Assembly: GCA_031424495.1 (NCBI GenBank)
Contig: JANPHP010000270.1
Location: forward strand, 12,682-76,681
Source: JADKCL01 sp031424495
GTDB lineage: Bacteria > Bacteroidota > Bacteroidia > J057 > JADKCL01
Length of the DNA stretch: 64,000 nt
Reading direction: 5' to 3'
The notes below the pieces were generated by a model, which was given only the letters and a program-made list of their open reading frames with translations, was not told where the DNA came from and made no database searches. This document shows positions 8,946 to 17,575 of this stretch, piece after piece. Each line of letters opens with the position of its first letter. Within the stretch, counting starts at the first letter, position 1. Position numbers and translations under genes: made by a program.

Positions 8946-9470
8946 ATGCATTTCCTTATGCAAAAGTTATTCGTTGCCTTGATGGTCGCATTGTTGAGCA
9001 GCCTGAATGTCGCGGCCCAAAAGCCTGCAAAAATTTCCCCTGCCGACTTCAAGCCCGTATTCGGCGCTTGGAAGGGGGCGCTCACCTACCTCGATTATGG
9101 CACCGGCAAGCCCTTCAGCATGCCTGCAGACGTCGCGATTGCACAAATTGGCAAGAGCAACCAATTGTTGTTCATCCATTCATACCCCGAGGAAGCCGAG
9201 GCCAATGAGACAGACACCGTCAGCATTTCGGCGGATGGGATGCTGCTCGACGGCGAAAAAGTCATTTCCAAGCGCAAACTCAAAGGCGGCAACCGCGAAA
9301 TCGTCACCGAAATCATGGGCGTGGACGGCAACGACAGCAGGGCCGCGCGCATGCGTCACACCTATACCCTAGGCCGCAATATTTATGCGGTGCGAAAGGA
9401 TGTCATGTTTGTGGGCGAAAGCAATTGGATCATGCGGCATGAATACCGATATGAAAAACGGTCCAATTGA
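8946..9470 (+). CDS. Small secreted protein of unknown function
   Basis: About 174 aa from ATG 8946 (ATG 8958 is an equally good start); both give a signal peptide, MQKLFVALMVALLSS then NVAAQ. The mature part (about 150 aa) is predicted to be beta-rich and reads like a small lipocalin-type barrel, with FGAWKGALTYLDY near its start. I do not recognise a named family. It may be periplasmic. Its stop codon lies in the first of three CAATTGA heptamers. Confidence 0.75.
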   Translation: MHFLMQKLFVALMVALLSSLNVAAQKPAKISPADFKPVFGAWKGALTYLDYGTGKPFSMPADVAIAQIGKSNQLLFIHSYPEEAEANETDTVSISADGMLLDGEKVISKRKLKGGNREIVTEIMGVDGNDSRAARMRHTYTLGRNIYAVRKDVMFVGESNWIMRHEYRYEKRSN

Positions 9471-9594
9471 CAATTGACAATTGAGCCTGTTACGGGGGTG
9501 GCTTGAGTGTGATTTCGAGAGTGAGAGCGAGTGTTTTGGGACGGCTTGAGTGTGAGTTTGAGTGTGAGAGCGAGTGTGAAAGCTAGCGGTCGCC
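9464..9594. repeat. Heptamer tandem repeat plus GAGTGTGA-rich low-complexity stretch
   Basis: CAATTGA is repeated three times without gaps at 9464-9484, the first copy containing the upstream stop codon. It is followed at about 9506-9590 by an irregular purine-rich array built from GAGTGTGA, GAGAGCGA and GAGTGTTT units. Short tandem heptamers of this kind occur between genes in cyanobacteria and Bacteroidota. No open frame uses the region. Confidence 0.7.
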
Positions 9595-9765
9595 TTAGGG
9601 CTCCCATCCCTGGCAACGACTCACAGGCTGCGGCGGGTATTTCATGAACCTTTCATCCGTCTTGGCCTTCTCGCACATCATGAACACAGACCCACGCGCA
9701 TTGGCGGTCGTGCGCAGGTGGCGGCAGCGGTGACAGAGACTCGTGGGAAAGGGCTGGGCTTCCAT
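9595..9765 (-). CDS. Four-cysteine mini-protein (possible zinc-binding)
   Basis: 56 aa from ATG 9765 (a TTG at 9792 would add nine residues). Cysteines at 11, 14, 31 and 51 form a C-x2-C-x16-C-x19-C pattern: CHRCRHL, MMCEKA and SRCQGWEP. The spacing and the RF-x-KYPPQPV segment resemble a small conserved bacterial family with a treble-clef-like or rubredoxin-like metal knot. The length and absence of a signal peptide point to a cytoplasmic protein. It is divergent from the GNAT-like gene, whose promoter lies just upstream. Confidence 0.7.
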   Translation of the reverse strand: MEAQPFPTSLCHRCRHLRTTANARGSVFMMCEKAKTDERFMKYPPQPVSRCQGWEP

Positions 9766-9795
9766 GATGGCCAAACTACGCAATTCGGCCAATGT

Positions 9796-9826
9796 TTTGC
9801 AAGCTGCTTGAGATGGACTATTTTTG
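9796..9826 (+). promoter_or_regulatory. Bacteroidota-type promoter for the GNAT-like gene
   Basis: A TTTG at 9796-9799, a 19-bp spacer and TATTTTTG at 9819-9826 match the -33 TTTG / -7 TAnnTTTG consensus of the Bacteroidota primary sigma factor with its ideal spacing. The start codon is 22 bp downstream. Confidence 0.75.
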
Positions 9827-9848
9827 GGCCGCTTAAACTGGTAGGTTG

Positions 9849-11024
9849 ATGAAATTTCTAGAAGTAAAACTCGGCGACAAAAAGCTCATCCGTGAGTTTT
9901 TGGAGCTCCCTGTGCGCATTTACAAGGACGATCCACTTTGGATTCGCCCACTCGACAAGGACATAGAGGGCATTTTTTCGGCCGAAACCAATAAATTTTG
10001 GCGTCACGGCAAGGCGATTCGTTGGATTTTGCAGAATGACAAGGGCGAAACCGTCGGCCGCACCGCCGCCTTCATCAACGATCGCACGGCCAAGACCGAA
10101 GATCAGCCGACCGGTGGCATGGGCTTTTTTGAGTGCATCGACGACCAAGCCACCGCCAATTTGCTTTTTGACAAGTGCAAGGAATGGCTTGCCGCTGAGG
10201 GTATGGAGGCCATGGACGGCCCCATCAATTTTGGGGAACGCGAGGCGTGGTGGGGCTTGCTGTATGAAGGCCGCCACGAGCCGGTTTATCAAATGAATTA
10301 TCAGCCCGCATATTATATCCCGCTGTTTGAAAACTATGGTTTTCAAACGTATTTCAAGCAGCATGTTTTGTACCGTCCTGTCATGGAGCCCATGCAGGAG
10401 CGCTTCCGAGAAAAGGCCGAAATGGTCGCCCGCGATCCCAACTATCGATTCACGACCCTCAAAAAGAGTCAAATCACAAAATTTGCGGAAGATTTTCGCA
10501 CGATTTTGAATGGAGCCTGGGGCGGACATGCAGGCTTCAAGCCGATGCGCACCGAGCAAAGTCGTTCGATTATGAACAAGCTCAAACCAATTTTGGCGGA
10601 AGAATTGGCGATTTTTGGCTACTATAAAGATGAGCCGATCGCATTTTTCATCATGATCCCCGACATGAATCAGGTGTTCAAGGATTTTAATGGGAAATTC
10701 GGACTGATCGAGAAACTCAAAACTTTGTGGCGCATCAAAATGCGCAAAATCACCAAATGTTATGGCATTGTTTTCGGCATCGTGAAAGCCCATCAAGGCA
10801 AAGGCGTCGATGGCGGATTGATCAACCATGCCCGCAGCGTCTTGCAGCCCATGAACCATTGGAACCACATGGAGATGATCTGGATTGGCGATTTTAATCC
10901 TAAAATGCTCAATGTAGCCTACGGCATCGGCGGTACCGACTATAAAATCTACCACACATTGCGCTATCTTTTTGACCGCGAAAAAACCTTCAAGCGCCTA
11001 CCGATTATCGGTGAAGGACATTGA
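9849..11024 (+). CDS. GNAT-like acyltransferase family protein
   Basis: 391 aa from ATG 9849 (a TTG at 9846 directly precedes it). The layout suggests two GNAT-type folds: an N-terminal half (to about 180; FLELPVRIYKDDPLWI and YQPAYYIPLFENYGF) and a C-terminal half (about 195-390). In the latter, YGIVFGIVKAHQGKGVDGGLINHA resembles the acetyl-CoA loop with Q-x-G-K-G, and the NYGF motif is typical of the family. Proteins of this type are common in Bacteroidota and usually labelled GNAT N-acetyltransferase or hypothetical. The substrate is unknown. It is a monocistronic gene behind a well-formed promoter. Confidence 0.8.
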   Translation: MKFLEVKLGDKKLIREFLELPVRIYKDDPLWIRPLDKDIEGIFSAETNKFWRHGKAIRWILQNDKGETVGRTAAFINDRTAKTEDQPTGGMGFFECIDDQATANLLFDKCKEWLAAEGMEAMDGPINFGEREAWWGLLYEGRHEPVYQMNYQPAYYIPLFENYGFQTYFKQHVLYRPVMEPMQERFREKAEMVARDPNYRFTTLKKSQITKFAEDFRTILNGAWGGHAGFKPMRTEQSRSIMNKLKPILAEELAIFGYYKDEPIAFFIMIPDMNQVFKDFNGKFGLIEKLKTLWRIKMRKITKCYGIVFGIVKAHQGKGVDGGLINHARSVLQPMNHWNHMEMIWIGDFNPKMLNVAYGIGGTDYKIYHTLRYLFDREKTFKRLPIIGEGH

Positions 11025-11039
11025 TTGGTGATCGTTTTG

Positions 11040-11123
11040 AATTAGGAATTAGGAATGAGGAATGAGAAATTCCTAATTCCTAATTCCTAATTCCCAATTC
11101 CTAATTCCCAATTCCTAATTCCT
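11040..11123. repeat. Heptameric AATTAGG/CCTAATT repeat forming an inverted structure
   Basis: Copies of (A)ATTAGGA at about 11040-11064 face a run of CCTAATT/CCCAATT heptamers at about 11070-11123. The two arms are complementary and could form a long hairpin. The array runs into the stop codon of the minus-strand LuxE-like gene. It could serve as a terminator between the two convergent genes. Confidence 0.8.
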
Positions 11124-12087
11124 AATTGTACATCAAATTGCATCCCCGCAATTCCGCATTGTCCATGCGGCCTAGGACTTCGAAGCTGCCGTCTTGGTGC
11201 AGGCGACCTAGGTCGTCGGTGGCGATGAATGCACAGGAATGCAGGTTGGCGAGGTCGATCACATTGAGGCGGCCGACTTGCCCAGCGGGCACGATGCGGT
11301 TGGGAATATAGCTGTCGGTGATCACCACACGCATCCACGGCGGGCAATGAAAGCGCTCGTCGCCCATGCTATAGGCCTGACTGAGCAGCTCAGTCATACC
11401 ATATTCTGAATGGATATTGCGCAGGCCAAATGCGGTGCGCAGCTCTGCATGCAGCGCACCGCGCGTAAGCTCTTCGCGGCGGCCTTTCATGCCGCCCGTT
11501 TCCATCACGATGGTATCGGGCGGCAATTGCAGCGCATATTGCGCTGCAAAATCAAGCAAAGCGAAGCTTACACCGATGAGCAGGATGCGTTCGCCGCGCT
11601 CGGCGGCCTCGACCAAACCTTGCTGCAATGCTGCAAAGTTGTCCAAATAAAAGCCGCTTCCCGGTTGCCCAAACGTCAAGATCCATGTCTTGACCATGTG
11701 AACCAATGAGGAATCTGTGCGCTCCAAATAGCTGGGCAAAAGGGCAAATATAGTGTAGTCGCCTGCACCATAGGAGTACCGAAATCCTTCCAACAAGGAA
11801 GCTTCATAAAGCGACAAATCCTTGACGAGGTGGCGCGAGGGCTCCTGCCCAGTCGTGCCGCTGCTGCGGTAGACCGCCTGCGGCGACCAATCCTCCCCGC
11901 AACGCATATCGAAATCCTTGAAAAACCGAATCGGAATGAATTGCTGCTGTACATCACCTAGCGCTGCGCAATATCGTTCAATCACTGGATTGGCAACACG
12001 CTGGTATTGCCAAATACGGTCTACGGTGACTTCAAAGTCCAGCGCAGTGTTGCATATCTCCTGAGCCGTCGGCAGCAATAGATTCAT
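11122..12087 (-). CDS. LuxE/PaaK-like acyl-protein synthetase (acyl transferase)
   Basis: 321 aa. It carries the ANL-type phosphate-binding loop YRSSGTTGQEPS (about 93-104), the SEYGMTELLSQAY stretch (about 223-235) that corresponds to the adenylate-forming YGxTE motif, and a C-terminal GRMDNAELRGCN. This is the layout of LuxE-like acyl-protein synthetases. In luminous bacteria LuxE activates fatty acids; Bacteroidota homologues are stand-alone and their acyl substrate is unknown. Cytoplasmic. The gene's last codons and stop lie at the edge of the heptamer repeat. Confidence 0.85.
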   Translation of the reverse strand: MNLLLPTAQEICNTALDFEVTVDRIWQYQRVANPVIERYCAALGDVQQQFIPIRFFKDFDMRCGEDWSPQAVYRSSGTTGQEPSRHLVKDLSLYEASLLEGFRYSYGAGDYTIFALLPSYLERTDSSLVHMVKTWILTFGQPGSGFYLDNFAALQQGLVEAAERGERILLIGVSFALLDFAAQYALQLPPDTIVMETGGMKGRREELTRGALHAELRTAFGLRNIHSEYGMTELLSQAYSMGDERFHCPPWMRVVITDSYIPNRIVPAGQVGRLNVIDLANLHSCAFIATDDLGRLHQDGSFEVLGRMDNAELRGCNLMYN

Positions 12088-12154
12088 GCCACCAAATTAA
12101 GCCTTTTTGTCGGAATGCATCGTTTTCCCTGCTTGGGCACTCCGGCAATCGCGC

Positions 12155-12808
12155 TCATCCGCCGGTACCGACGCAAGTATTGCGCTGGGTGGCGGAGCGA
12201 TACCAACGCGCTGATTCACCGCCGTAGCTATAGTGAATGGTGACGAGGACCTCATCGACCTGTGGGCGTGCAATCGTGCCGGCACTTTGGACTTCAATGG
12301 AAACCCCAAAACCTGCGGAATTTACATCTGCAACCTTCCAAGTCGCATCCCATTTCTCTGTCGCTTCACCATAATATGCCGCTGTCCACTCTGCATCCCA
12401 AGTATCATTGGTATGCAGGCTCGCGCCGACCGTTGCATTGCCGCGCAACAACATCACCCGCTTGTCTTGGATCGATCCATCGACATCGGCCTTGCGAATC
12501 ATGATGACCTCGATCCCCTCGATTTTGGCTTCGGCAGGGAGTTTGAATCCAAAATTTGTGATCTTGAGGGCTTGGCTGAATTGATCCTTCGTGAGCGGCG
12601 CAGTATAAGTACGCGACTCATCGTCATCCCACCGTGCATTGCTCGGCTCGGCCCAAACGAATCCCTGGCCTGGCTCGGAGACAAATGATCTACCACCATT
12701 CGGGCCCAACTCTTCGCCTTGCCCATAGACGGAACTTCCAGAAAAAATGATCCCCACGGCCATGACTATCCCGGTCATGCGCTGCAGATGCAAGCCAATT
12801 TTTTTCAT
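12155..12808 (-). CDS. Secreted beta-sandwich protein of unknown function
   Basis: 217 aa from ATG 12808, chosen for its signal peptide (MKKIGLHLQRMTGIVMAVG, ending VYGQ). An upstream frame extension of 42 codons looks like non-coding sequence. The domain at about 60-200 (FGFKLPAEAKIEGIEV, DKRVMLLRGN, EKWDATWKVADVNSAGFGVSI, VDEVLVTIHYSY) resembles a jelly-roll module seen in phage-like and surface proteins, where the last strand reads V-x-x-V-x-V-x-V-x-Y. There is no T9SS tail and no phage gene nearby. Confidence 0.78.
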   Translation of the reverse strand: MKKIGLHLQRMTGIVMAVGIIFSGSSVYGQGEELGPNGGRSFVSEPGQGFVWAEPSNARWDDDESRTYTAPLTKDQFSQALKITNFGFKLPAEAKIEGIEVIMIRKADVDGSIQDKRVMLLRGNATVGASLHTNDTWDAEWTAAYYGEATEKWDATWKVADVNSAGFGVSIEVQSAGTIARPQVDEVLVTIHYSYGGESARWYRSATQRNTCVGTGG

Positions 12809-13149
12809 ATCACCACACCCAAAATTACAACGACAAGGGCTTTTCACCCTGAATCCATTCTCAAAAGGCAACCTGATCCAATTCGTTAAGCAAAGTAGCT
12901 CCCAGCAACAAAAGCACCAACTTTTCTTATGCACAATCTCTGCACAAACTGAGCAGTGCTCACAAACAATCCATTCAATTTCAAAGCTTTAAACATGAAC
13001 TCCTTAACCAATACTTCGTTTGTGTCCATGAGATCCCTCCTTGCGGCAACACAGCAGTAGATTTCACAAATCAAGGCCAAAAAAGAAAGAAACCCTTTAT
13101 CAAACCCGTACTTTCTCACTAAATTGCAATCCAAAACGCGGAAAGATCG
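12809..13149. other. Divergent intergenic region
   Basis: This 341-bp AT-rich stretch separates the minus-strand secreted protein from the plus-strand bestrophin. On the minus strand TAATTTTG (12827-12820) fits the -7 consensus 11 bp before ATG 12808; no -33 partner is clear. An 82-codon minus frame inside it has no family features. Nothing else is seen. Confidence 0.5.
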
Positions 13150-14067
13150 ATGATTCCATACAATCCCAAGAATTGGTTAACCCTGATTTTTAATTTCCAT
13201 TCCTCCCAAATGATGCGCAACATGATCCCCACGATGTTGGGCATTGGCATACTTTCGGCTGGCATGACTTGGTTTTTTACAGCTATCGTCCCTCTCAACA
13301 TGCCCGAGGGCCTCAACATTCACACGTTTGTAGGCATTGTTTTGGGCTTGGTACTCGTTTTTCGCACCAACACGGCATACGACCGCTGGTGGGAAGGTCG
13401 CCGCCAATTTGGGGCGCTCACCAACTGCTCCCGCAACATGGCGCTCAAGCTCAATGCAATGCTGCCAACCCAAGACCACGAGTCGAGGCAGTTTTTTGGG
13501 AAGACCATCCCCAATTTCTACTTTGCCCTCAAAGAGCACCTGCGCGATGGCGTGAAAAAAGACGAATTGCATCTGGATGCAACCGATTATGCCGATGAGT
13601 TGGGCAAGGTGCGCCACGTGCCCAACCTCATCGTGGCCCACATGCAGGATCGCATCAACCTAATGCTGAGGCAAAAAATCATCGAGGGCGATCAGTATCG
13701 CGTGCTCAACGACGATCTTGTGACCATGATCGATGTCGCAGGTGCCTGTGAACGCATTCAGCGCACGCCGATTCCGATTTCCTACAGCATTTTCATCAAG
13801 CAGATCGTCATCATTTACCTGCTCTCAATGCCACTCAGCACGATCACGTCACTGGGCTATTACACCATCCCGATGGTGATGTTTACGACATATCTGCTCG
13901 CGGGCATCGAATTGCTTGCCGAGGAAATTGAGGACCCTTTTGGGCTGGATCCCAATGACTTGGATACCGACGGTATGGCTGCCAATGTGCGGGCACAAGT
14001 ACAAGAAATCTTGATCGGGGGACTGGGCATTTCCCAAAATATCCGGCTGAACAAGCTGGAGTCTTGA
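13150..14067 (+). CDS. Bestrophin family ion channel
   Basis: 305 aa, the usual size of bacterial bestrophins (UPF0187/RFP-TM). The signature FRTNTAYDRWWEGRR lies at about 74-88. Hydrophobic helices lie at about 28-46, 56-72, 216-235 and 237-255. The acidic EDPFGLDPNDLDTD loop (about 262-275) matches the family's calcium-clasp-like region. Bacterial homologues form pentameric channels selective for cations or anions. Its TGA stop overlaps the TTG start of the next gene, so the two are probably co-translated. Confidence 0.92.
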   Translation: MIPYNPKNWLTLIFNFHSSQMMRNMIPTMLGIGILSAGMTWFFTAIVPLNMPEGLNIHTFVGIVLGLVLVFRTNTAYDRWWEGRRQFGALTNCSRNMALKLNAMLPTQDHESRQFFGKTIPNFYFALKEHLRDGVKKDELHLDATDYADELGKVRHVPNLIVAHMQDRINLMLRQKIIEGDQYRVLNDDLVTMIDVAGACERIQRTPIPISYSIFIKQIVIIYLLSMPLSTITSLGYYTIPMVMFTTYLLAGIELLAEEIEDPFGLDPNDLDTDGMAANVRAQVQEILIGGLGISQNIRLNKLES

Positions 14068-15530
14068 ATGCAACACCACAATTGAGTCCCGATTGGAAGT
14101 TGTTCGCAACCGCCGCATTGGCTTTGTTGCTTCTGGTTTGGACAATGGTATTGCCTCAAACTTGCACGCCAATTCCGCTGTTTTGGGGCTTGGTTGCCTT
14201 AGCAGGAATGAGCCTCCTTTACTTGCTATGGCGCGAGCCAATCGCCTATGTAACCATCGCGACAGCAAGTATGCTCGGCTTGCCGATGACTGGCGAATGG
14301 GCGCTCGCGGGATCGTGGGTTGCAACAGCCATGATGGCATTGGCGGCATTGCGTTGGTGGCTTTTGGTACTTCAGGGGCAAATGCATTGGCGGTCAGGGT
14401 ATGGATGGGCCATTTTGTTTACCGTTTTGTGGATCGCTTGGGGAATGGTAGCTGCTGCCAGCAGTCCCGAACCTTGGGTTTCGGCAAAGCCGGCTGTGCA
14501 AATCGCGGCTTTGGTACTTGGCGCCATCGCCTGCGGTCACTGGATCGCGCAGGCTCCCGCCGCGCGCAACAACTGGATCGTACTCTGTACCCTAGGCTTG
14601 GCTTGCCTCGCGATCCGTAATTGGATGCTTTTCCCAACCTTGTCCAAAGCAGCGCCAATGCCCTATTGGTTGGATGCAAATTTTTTCTCGGCAGGCTTGG
14701 TGATCATGGTGCCGTTGCTGTTGTGGCGCATCACCCAAGCGGCAACACTGCCGCCGATGAGAAAACGCATTTTTCGAGTGGTAGGGCTTGTTTTATTGTT
14801 GGCGTTCTTGGCAACGATAGGCCATTTCAATTCTCGCGGCGCTTGGCTGAGCCTCGCAGTCACTGCTGCAATCATGCCACTCTTTTTTTGGAAGGGTCGC
14901 AAATTCAGGCGTTTTTGGATCGTGGGAATCGTTGCGTTTGCCGCAATTCTCATCCTGGTTTTGCCCAATATCAAGTCGGCCCATTCGCCCCAAACACGAA
15001 ACCGCATACCACAAACGATCGACCGCCTACAATCGATCGGCGACACGCAAGAATTTAGCAATCGCGAGCGCCTCATGCGATGGACCTGCGCGTGGCGAAT
15101 GGCCTATTCCAAGCCCGTGGTCGGGCACGGGCCCGGCAGATTCGCTCCGCTTTTCAAGAACTTCCTCCAAGATCGGCATGAAACCGCGCAAATCGCCTAC
15201 TGGTTTGGCTGGCGATTTGGCGCGCATTCAGACGGCCTCACCGTGCTTGCAGAAACAGGATTCCCCGGTTTTCTCCTGTTCCTGCTCATGTTGGGAGCCT
15301 GGGGCTGGGCGGCCTTGCGCCCTGGGCAAATGGAATTTCTGCCAACGCATTTTCGCTGTGCCGTTTTCAGCGCATTGCTCACATGGCTCGTGCATGGACA
15401 ATTCAACGATTTGCTGGGCAGCGCCTGCATAGCGACTTGGGTGTTTGTCCTATTGGGAATGCTGTCCGCGCAAGCGCCCACTTCAGCGCATTCGATTCCT
15501 GCCGAAGAGAACGAGATGCTGCCTGTGTGA
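14064..15530 (+). CDS. O-antigen ligase/polymerase-like membrane protein (Wzy_C family)
   Basis: 488 aa from a TTG that overlaps the bestrophin stop (TTGA). About twelve hydrophobic segments are visible. The large periplasmic loop at about 310-400 has ERLMRWTCAWRMAYSKPVVGHGPGRFAP and GAHSDGLTVLAETG, the R/H-containing signature of WaaL/Wzy-type glycan ligases. It probably transfers or polymerises lipid-linked glycan at the inner membrane; which glycan is unknown, as no other polysaccharide gene is near. The pairing with a bestrophin has no obvious functional reason. Confidence 0.88.
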   Translation: MNATPQLSPDWKLFATAALALLLLVWTMVLPQTCTPIPLFWGLVALAGMSLLYLLWREPIAYVTIATASMLGLPMTGEWALAGSWVATAMMALAALRWWLLVLQGQMHWRSGYGWAILFTVLWIAWGMVAAASSPEPWVSAKPAVQIAALVLGAIACGHWIAQAPAARNNWIVLCTLGLACLAIRNWMLFPTLSKAAPMPYWLDANFFSAGLVIMVPLLLWRITQAATLPPMRKRIFRVVGLVLLLAFLATIGHFNSRGAWLSLAVTAAIMPLFFWKGRKFRRFWIVGIVAFAAILILVLPNIKSAHSPQTRNRIPQTIDRLQSIGDTQEFSNRERLMRWTCAWRMAYSKPVVGHGPGRFAPLFKNFLQDRHETAQIAYWFGWRFGAHSDGLTVLAETGFPGFLLFLLMLGAWGWAALRPGQMEFLPTHFRCAVFSALLTWLVHGQFNDLLGSACIATWVFVLLGMLSAQAPTSAHSIPAEENEMLPV

Positions 15531-15600
15531 TCGCCGACTTTTCCAGCGGCCATGCCTGAAATTGCCCATCCTTAAGCCATTCCCCATCTCCGAAAAAGGC

Positions 15601-15608
15601 TATCTTTG
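15601..15608 (+). promoter_or_regulatory. Minus-7 promoter element of the NAD synthetase gene
   Basis: TATCTTTG is a perfect TAnnTTTG, 17 bp before the ATG at 15626. No TTG sits at the expected -33 distance, so the call rests on the -7 element alone. Confidence 0.5.
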
Positions 15609-15625
15609 CCAAAACCGTCGAAAAA

Positions 15626-17554
15626 ATGAAATACATTCGCGTAGCCGGCGCCGCTGTCAATCAGACGCCTTTGGATTGGGAAAACAACGTCCAAAACTTG
15701 ATCGGAGCCATCAGAGAGGCTAGGTCGCAAGGTGTGTCCCTGTTGTGCTTGCCAGAATTGTCGATCTGCGGCTATGGCTGCGAGGATACTTTCTTTAGCA
15801 GCTCGGTTTTGGAGCGCAGCCTGCACGGCCTGCGCCGCATCGCTGCCGAGTGCTCAGACATTATCGTTTCCGTAGGCTTGCCGATGGAGCTGGAAAACTG
15901 CCTTTACAATGTATCGGCATTGATCCAAAACCGTGAGATCCTGGGTTTTGCAGCCAAGCAGGAGCTCGCTGGCGACGGTGTACACTACGAGCCGCGCTGG
16001 TTCAAGCGCTGGCCCGACAACCTCGTGCTTGACTACAGCCTCGACGGCGAATCCTACCCATTTGGCGACGTGATCTTTGAGATCGACGGCATCCGTATCG
16101 GGTTTGAGATCTGCGAAGATGCCTGGAACGGCGTGCGCCCCGCACAGGACCACTACCTGCACAATGTCGACATCATCCTGAATCCCAGCGCATCCCACTT
16201 TGCCTTTGGCAAGAGCAAGGTACGTGAGAAACTGGTGGCCGAGACCACGCGTGGTTTTTATTGTGCCTATATCTACAGCAACCTGCTCGGCAATGAAGCG
16301 GGGCGCATCATTTACGATGGCGAGATCCTAATTGCCCAAGGCGGGCAGATTTTGGCCCACAACGAGCGGTTTTCCTTTGAAATGTTTCAAGTCGTCACGG
16401 CGGTGCTCGACGTCGAGGCCATTCGTCGGCAGAAGAAAAAGTCCTTCAATTTCGAGCCGATCTTTCCCGACAATCTCATCCACGGCGACTTTGAAATCCC
16501 CGAGGTGCAGAGCGGCTATACCGAGGCGCCTGCGGCCATGGTCCACTTGAGCAAGTACGAGGAGTTTCACAAGGCCCTGGCCTTGGGGCTTTTTGACTAC
16601 ATGCGCAAGAGTTACAGCCGCGGCTTTGTGGTCTCGCTCTCAGGCGGCGCCGACAGCAGTTGCTGCGTGGCGATGGTGAGCGAGTCCTTGCGCATGGCGC
16701 GCAAGGAACTGGGCGACGAGGCCTTTCGCAAGCGCCTCGCTTACCTGGACCTGGGCGACCTCGACACGCTCAATGCACGCTTGCTCACGACCGTGTACCA
16801 AGAGACCGACAACAGCGGTGACGCCACCGAGACGAGCGCCCGCGAACTCGCCAAGAGCTTGGGTGCGACATTCTATATGTGGAATGTCCAGAAACTTTAT
16901 GACAATTACATCTCCCTCGCCGAGGGCAGCATTGCGCGGCCGCTCGAGTGGTCGACCGATGATATTACGCTGCAAAACATTCAGGCGCGCCTGCGCTCGC
17001 CGGGCGTGTGGATGCTCGCCAACATCAACAATGCACTTTTGCTCACGACGAGCAATCGCAGCGAGGCTGCAGTCGGCTATGCCACCATGGACGGCGACAC
17101 CTCTGGCGGATTGTCGCCACTGGGCGGCATCGACAAAGCATTTTTGCGCGGATGGCTCATCTGGGCACAGGAAACACAGGGCCTGACCGGGCTGCAATAT
17201 GTGAACAAACTCGCGCCCACGGCCGAGTTGCGTCCGGCCGAGAATGCGCAGACTGATGAGGGCGACCTGATGCCCTACCCTATTCTGGACAAGATCGAGA
17301 AAGCTGCGATCCGCGACTACAAAAGTCCGGTTGAGGTCTTCAAGACCTTGCGCGGCATCGTCGACGACGCAAGTCTGAAGCGCTACATTACCAAATTTTA
17401 CACCCTCTGGTCGCGCAATCAGTGGAAGCGCGAACGCTACGCGCCGAGTTTCCACCTCGACGACGAGAATCTCGACCCCAAGACCTGGTGCAGGTTCCCG
17501 ATCCTGAGCGGCAGCTTCCGAGAGGAATTGAAGGAGTTGGCGGCGTATATGTGA
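15626..17554 (+). CDS. nadE: Glutamine-dependent NAD(+) synthetase
   Basis: 642 aa, matching the two-domain enzyme. The N-terminal nitrilase-type amidase has the catalytic triad E44 (LPELSICGYG), K111 (KQELAGDG) and C163 (FEICEDAWNG), which frees ammonia from glutamine. The C-terminal synthetase has the pyrophosphate loop SGGADSS (339-345) and later LTTSNRSEAAVGYATMDGD. It amidates deamido-NAD to NAD in the final step of NAD synthesis, in the cytoplasm. It has its own -7 element and stands alone; the ATPase gene starts 21 bp later in a different codon style. Intact. Confidence 0.97.
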   Translation: MKYIRVAGAAVNQTPLDWENNVQNLIGAIREARSQGVSLLCLPELSICGYGCEDTFFSSSVLERSLHGLRRIAAECSDIIVSVGLPMELENCLYNVSALIQNREILGFAAKQELAGDGVHYEPRWFKRWPDNLVLDYSLDGESYPFGDVIFEIDGIRIGFEICEDAWNGVRPAQDHYLHNVDIILNPSASHFAFGKSKVREKLVAETTRGFYCAYIYSNLLGNEAGRIIYDGEILIAQGGQILAHNERFSFEMFQVVTAVLDVEAIRRQKKKSFNFEPIFPDNLIHGDFEIPEVQSGYTEAPAAMVHLSKYEEFHKALALGLFDYMRKSYSRGFVVSLSGGADSSCCVAMVSESLRMARKELGDEAFRKRLAYLDLGDLDTLNARLLTTVYQETDNSGDATETSARELAKSLGATFYMWNVQKLYDNYISLAEGSIARPLEWSTDDITLQNIQARLRSPGVWMLANINNALLLTTSNRSEAAVGYATMDGDTSGGLSPLGGIDKAFLRGWLIWAQETQGLTGLQYVNKLAPTAELRPAENAQTDEGDLMPYPILDKIEKAAIRDYKSPVEVFKTLRGIVDDASLKRYITKFYTLWSRNQWKRERYAPSFHLDDENLDPKTWCRFPILSGSFREELKELAAYM

Positions 17555-17575
17555 TTTTTTGATTAGCTTGAAGGT

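Noticed and set aside
9858..10955. A 365-codon minus-strand frame.
   Set aside because: It lies wholly antisense to the GNAT-like gene, which has a good promoter and family motifs; the minus frame has no recognisable domain.
11040..11123. Regular short repeats considered as a CRISPR array.
   Set aside because: Units are 7 bp without unique spacers, and no cas gene is in the window.
12886..13134. An 82-codon minus-strand ORF in the divergent gap before the bestrophin.
   Set aside because: Cys-rich and without homology features; codon pattern unlike the genome, and it would block the divergent promoter region.
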